This document shows positions 61,386-64,000 of a stretch of 64,000 bases of DNA, piece after piece. This stretch comes from Pullilachnospira sp963929535. Lineage in GTDB: Bacteria; Bacillota; Clostridia; Lachnospirales; Lachnospiraceae. The stretch lies in contig CAWVIZ010000003.1 in NCBI GenBank assembly GCA_963929535.1, positions 248,001-312,000 of the forward strand, read 5' to 3'. The notes below the pieces were generated by a model, which searched no databases, was not told the origin of the DNA, and was given only the letters and a program-made list of their open reading frames with translations. Positions within the stretch are counted from its first letter, which is position 1. Each line of letters opens with the position of its first letter. The translations under genes and the position numbers were made by a program.

Positions 61386-63025
61386 AGCTTTTCACCCTCC
61401 AGCGCATTCCGGTCCGCCTTCCCGTTGCTGGTCAGAGGCATGTGGTCCAGGAATATGATCTTTTTCGGTATCATGTACGCGGGCAGCAGTTCCTCCAGCT
61501 GGCGGCGCATCCTGCCGGCTTCCAGAATCGTTTCCTCCCTCTGCCGCTCTGAAACTGCTCCGTCCGCGGGGTTTTCCCGGGAAACGTAGGCAGTCAGGCT
61601 GGAAATTCGGCCGTTTCTCCTGTTGGGGATCACCACCGCATGGGAAATCCCCGGCAGCTTTTGCAGATTATTTTCGATGTCTCCCAGCTCGATCCGGTAT
61701 CCGTGAAGCTTCACCTGAAGATCCATCCTTCCTGTGCAGTACAGCATCCCGTCCCTGAGAAATCCCGCGTCCCGGGTATGGTACCCCCGCACTTCTCCTT
61801 TTTCTGTTTCCCGGGAGAAAAACGCCTTATCTGTCAGATCCGGCCTGGAAAGATAACCGGTACTCACGGTATTTCCCAGGATCACGATCTCTCCCTGCTC
61901 CCCTTCCGGCAGAATATTTCCTTCCGGATCCTGGATCTCCAGCCAGGTGCCCGGTTTGGGGCGTCCCACAGGCAGCGGCGTTTTTTCTTCCGCCATCTCC
62001 CGGGTGACAGACACCTCCGTGACAGCCACTGTGGACTCTGTGGGGCCATAGGTATTCACCACCGCAGCCCGGGGAAATCGGTCCATCAGCCGCAGGACCG
62101 TCCGGTTTGGAAGGGTTTCCCCGCAGAACAGAAAGGTCTCAAGACCCGGCAGCAATCTCTGGTCAAATCTGGGATCTGCCAGACACATCTCCGCAAAAGA
62201 TGGCGTGGACACCCACACCTGGGTTCCGGACGCCTGCAGCGAATCCATCAGACTTCCGTAATCCTCCTGCACTCCTTTTTCCAGACACCACAGTGTCCCT
62301 CCGCAGGCCAGGCAGGTATACAGATCCATAACCGACAGGTCAAAGGAAAAGGGCGCCTGGTTCAGGAACACCGCTCCTCCTTTGGAAGAAGCTCCCAGAG
62401 ATACGGACCATTCCAGAAAATGGTTCAGACAGTCCGCAGTGATCTCCACTCCCTTGGGAGTTCCTGAACTTCCCGAGGTGAATATAATATAGAAGAGATC
62501 CGATCCCGACACCGGTCTTGGATAATTTTCCCGGACATCCTGTTCCCCGCCGGAACGGAAAATCTCCTCCAGCCGTTCTCTCCCCCATATCTGCTTTTTT
62601 CCCTGACCTGCGCCTGCCTGCCCTGGTATCCAAACGCTGTCTTTCTGACGGGCCGGCGCTTCTGCCTCTTCCGTATCTTCGTCTTTCACAGCACCTGTAA
62701 AGTTCCCGTCCGGCGCCAGGACCACCGGGGACTTCAGAGATGCCAGGATTTCTCCCACCCTGCCCTCCGGTACCGAACAGTCGATGGGACAATAAGCTCT
62801 CCCCGATTTCACACAGGCCAGAAAGCTCACCAGCATATACGGATGCTTATGCCCGTAAACTGCCACCGGTTCCCGGTTGTCCCCGCAGACCGTCTCCAGT
62901 TCCCGGGCCAGCCTGTCGGACATCTGATCCAGTTCCCCATAGGTCAGGGCTTCTTTCCCCGTCCAAACCGCTGTTTTTTCGGGAATGATCCTTGCGTAGT
63001 TATGTATCCTCTCCAAAATATTCAC
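61382..63025 (-). CDS. dltA: D-alanine--D-alanyl carrier protein ligase DltA
   Basis: 547 residues from a GTG at 63025 with AAAGGAAG upstream. Adenylation-domain motifs: FYIIFTSGSSGTPKGVEIT, NTYGPTESTVAVTEV, LHGYRIELGDIENNL and the catalytic lysine in TSNGKADRNAL. It activates D-alanine with ATP and loads it on DltC. A ~40-residue insert (about 118-160) makes it longer than the usual ~505. It heads the operon dltA-dltB'-'dltC-dltD-dltX. Since DltC is missing its serine, the pathway is probably broken downstream. Confidence 0.88.
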   Translation of the reverse strand: MNILERIHNYARIIPEKTAVWTGKEALTYGELDQMSDRLARELETVCGDNREPVAVYGHKHPYMLVSFLACVKSGRAYCPIDCSVPEGRVGEILASLKSPVVLAPDGNFTGAVKDEDTEEAEAPARQKDSVWIPGQAGAGQGKKQIWGRERLEEIFRSGGEQDVRENYPRPVSGSDLFYIIFTSGSSGTPKGVEITADCLNHFLEWSVSLGASSKGGAVFLNQAPFSFDLSVMDLYTCLACGGTLWCLEKGVQEDYGSLMDSLQASGTQVWVSTPSFAEMCLADPRFDQRLLPGLETFLFCGETLPNRTVLRLMDRFPRAAVVNTYGPTESTVAVTEVSVTREMAEEKTPLPVGRPKPGTWLEIQDPEGNILPEGEQGEIVILGNTVSTGYLSRPDLTDKAFFSRETEKGEVRGYHTRDAGFLRDGMLYCTGRMDLQVKLHGYRIELGDIENNLQKLPGISHAVVIPNRRNGRISSLTAYVSRENPADGAVSERQREETILEAGRMRRQLEELLPAYMIPKKIIFLDHMPLTSNGKADRNALEGEKL

Positions 63026-63055
63026 TTCTGTCACTTCCTTTCGCGTTTTTTCAAC

Positions 63056-63083
63056 AGTATATAGCAAATATAAGAGAGAACAA
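63056..63083 (-). promoter_or_regulatory. Probable promoter of the dlt operon
   Basis: On the minus strand TTGTTC (63083-63078), 16-base spacer, TATACT (63061-63056), about 30 bases upstream of the dltA start. Confidence 0.4.
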
Positions 63084-63195
63084 GGACATTCCGAAATCGT
63101 AAATTTGTTTAAGATTTCTTTTGAGAATTTGTAAGGAAAATATTAAGATTTGTTCCAATATTTGACACAAGTATAACAATTAAAAGTGAAAAAGA

Positions 63196-63238
63196 CCCGC
63201 TCATTCAGGCATGGCGGCCGTTTGCCGGGTGTATCGCG
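63196..63238. repeat. Partial third copy of the 118-base repeat
   Basis: 38 of 43 bases match the end of copy 2 at 49151-49193 (GCTCATTCAGGCATGGCGGC...). Intergenic. Confidence 0.6.
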
Positions 63239-63277
63239 AAAAAAAAGACCCTCCAGTCGCAAAACTGCGGGTCTTTT
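63239..63277 (-). terminator. Terminator of the serine tRNA
   Basis: On the minus strand AAAAGACCC pairs with GGGTCTTTTTTTT around an inner CAGT/ACTG stem, right after the tRNA 3' end. Confidence 0.8.
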
Positions 63278-63278
63278 A

Positions 63279-63365
63279 CGGAGAGCAAGGGATTCGAACC
63301 CTCGGACGGGATGAACCGTCACGGCTTTTCGAGAGCCGCACCTTAAACCACTCGGACAACTCTCC
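63279..63365 (-). tRNA. tRNA-Ser (anticodon CGA)
   Basis: 87 bases. Acceptor stem GGAGAGT/GCTCTCC, D arm with GAGTGGTTTAAGG, anticodon stem CGGCT/AGCCG around the loop CTCGAAA (anticodon CGA, reads UCG), a long class-II variable arm (GACGGTTCATCCCGTC) and T arm with GGTTCGAATCC. CCA is not encoded. Confidence 0.95.
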
Positions 63366-63553
63366 CTGTCCCGTTTTCAGAAACGGTCTGTTCTATATTA
63401 TACCGTCCGGGGATTCCTGCGTCAACCTGTTTTTATCGGATTTTCACCATATCTGGGCCGGCTCTCTGCAAAAATTTTCTCTATTTTTCTCCGGGGCTTC
63501 CCGCCCGTCCTTTCCGTCACTCGCTGCTGAGCACCTGAAATCCGTTTTCCGTC

Positions 63554-63982
63554 TTATTTATCTGTATTTTTTTCGTTCCCGGTGATATCCTCTACGCCTT
63601 CACCGATTCCTTCTCCCACATCTTTCACTCCTTCTCCGACGCCTTCTCCCACATCCTTGATTCCTTCTCCCACGTCTTCACCCAGATCCTCCACTGCGTT
63701 GCCATTCTGTCCGTCATTGCTGTTTCCATCCCTGTCGTCGCCTGCGGTGACATCATTTACATTATCATTATCCTCCGCTGTCCCGTCATTAACGGTGGTT
63801 CCGTCATCCGCGGCAGTACCGTCATCCATCCCGGTACCGTCGTCCGTAACTGTCCCATCGTCCGTGACCGTCCCATCATTGGTTTCTGTATGATCCGTAT
63901 TTTTGTCTCCGCATCCTGCTGCCAGGCAAAGTGCTGCCGCCATCATTCCTGTTATCATCCATTTTTTCCACAATTTTTTCAT
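63554..63982 (-). CDS. Repetitive lipoprotein of unknown function
   Basis: 142 residues. Signal peptide with lipobox-like LCLAAGC near residue 23. The mature part is low complexity: repeats of (T/V)-x-D-D-G-T about 32-75, then repeats of D-V-G-E-G-(V/I) in about 100-130 (DVGEGIKDVGEGVGEGVKDVG). Such proteins in Lachnospiraceae have no assigned function and may act as a surface spacer. The tandem units suggest the length varies between strains. Start supported by the typical MKKLWKKW signal and an AGGAG-like site just upstream. Confidence 0.75.
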   Translation of the reverse strand: MKKLWKKWMITGMMAAALCLAAGCGDKNTDHTETNDGTVTDDGTVTDDGTGMDDGTAADDGTTVNDGTAEDNDNVNDVTAGDDRDGNSNDGQNGNAVEDLGEDVGEGIKDVGEGVGEGVKDVGEGIGEGVEDITGNEKNTDK

Positions 63983-64000
63983 TTTTTCAATCTCCTTTTT

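Overview
The window looks like a chromosomal segment of a mid-GC (about 50 percent by eye) gut Firmicute of the family Lachnospiraceae. Supporting signs are the large Bacillus/Clostridium-type SRP RNA, the pth-mfd-prsA gene order, a YesM/YesN-type two-component pair, many glycoside hydrolases and carbohydrate uptake genes, aldo/keto reductases with fused ferredoxin domains, and strong AGGAGG ribosome sites. The family is inferred from gene content and protein style, not from a marker search.

Left part (1-10.9 kb): a partial lipoprotein gene and xylulokinase (minus); a divergent pair of CydDC-like half-size ABC exporters followed by an aldo/keto reductase (plus); a GH2 glycosidase; an ArsR-like regulator; and a homocysteine S-methyltransferase-family gene.

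Central part (11.0-34.2 kb, all minus strand): one long exopolysaccharide/capsule operon. It begins with a tyrosine recombinase gene flanked by a pair of inverted hairpin repeats (32780-32806 and 34105-34131). It continues with cpsC and cpsD, a frameshifted UDP-glucose dehydrogenase, Alg14/Alg13-like subunits, a TupA-like protein, two GT4 transferases, a pyruvyl transferase, a Wzy-like polymerase, two paralogous ATP-grasp enzymes, WbqC, a membrane-anchored GH39 hydrolase, a TnpB-like protein that has lost two of its three RuvC catalytic acids, three GT2 transferases, a Wzx flippase, a DegT aminotransferase, and last a protein with three zinc-ribbon repeats and an AP2 domain. No priming sugar-phosphate transferase is visible. 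The nuclease-dead TnpB homologue is co-translated with the operon and followed by the operon's only long gap. That pairing, and the possibly invertible leader around the recombinase, are the most unusual things in the window.

Right part (34.2-64 kb): prsA-mfd-pth housekeeping genes, two CobW-type metallochaperone GTPases (one with a His-rich repeat), a PfkB sugar kinase, an aldo/keto reductase, a DUF3737 protein and the SRP RNA gene. These are followed by a sensor kinase/response regulator, a sugar ABC importer with an ADP-ribosylglycohydrolase, an AraC regulator divergent from a URO-D-family gene, and a domain-permuted GH3 beta-glucosidase. A D-alanylation (dlt) operon comes next, in which dltB and dltC appear fused by an internal deletion. 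The window ends with tRNA-Ser(CGA) and a repetitive lipoprotein. Several families of short intergenic repeats are scattered through the window.
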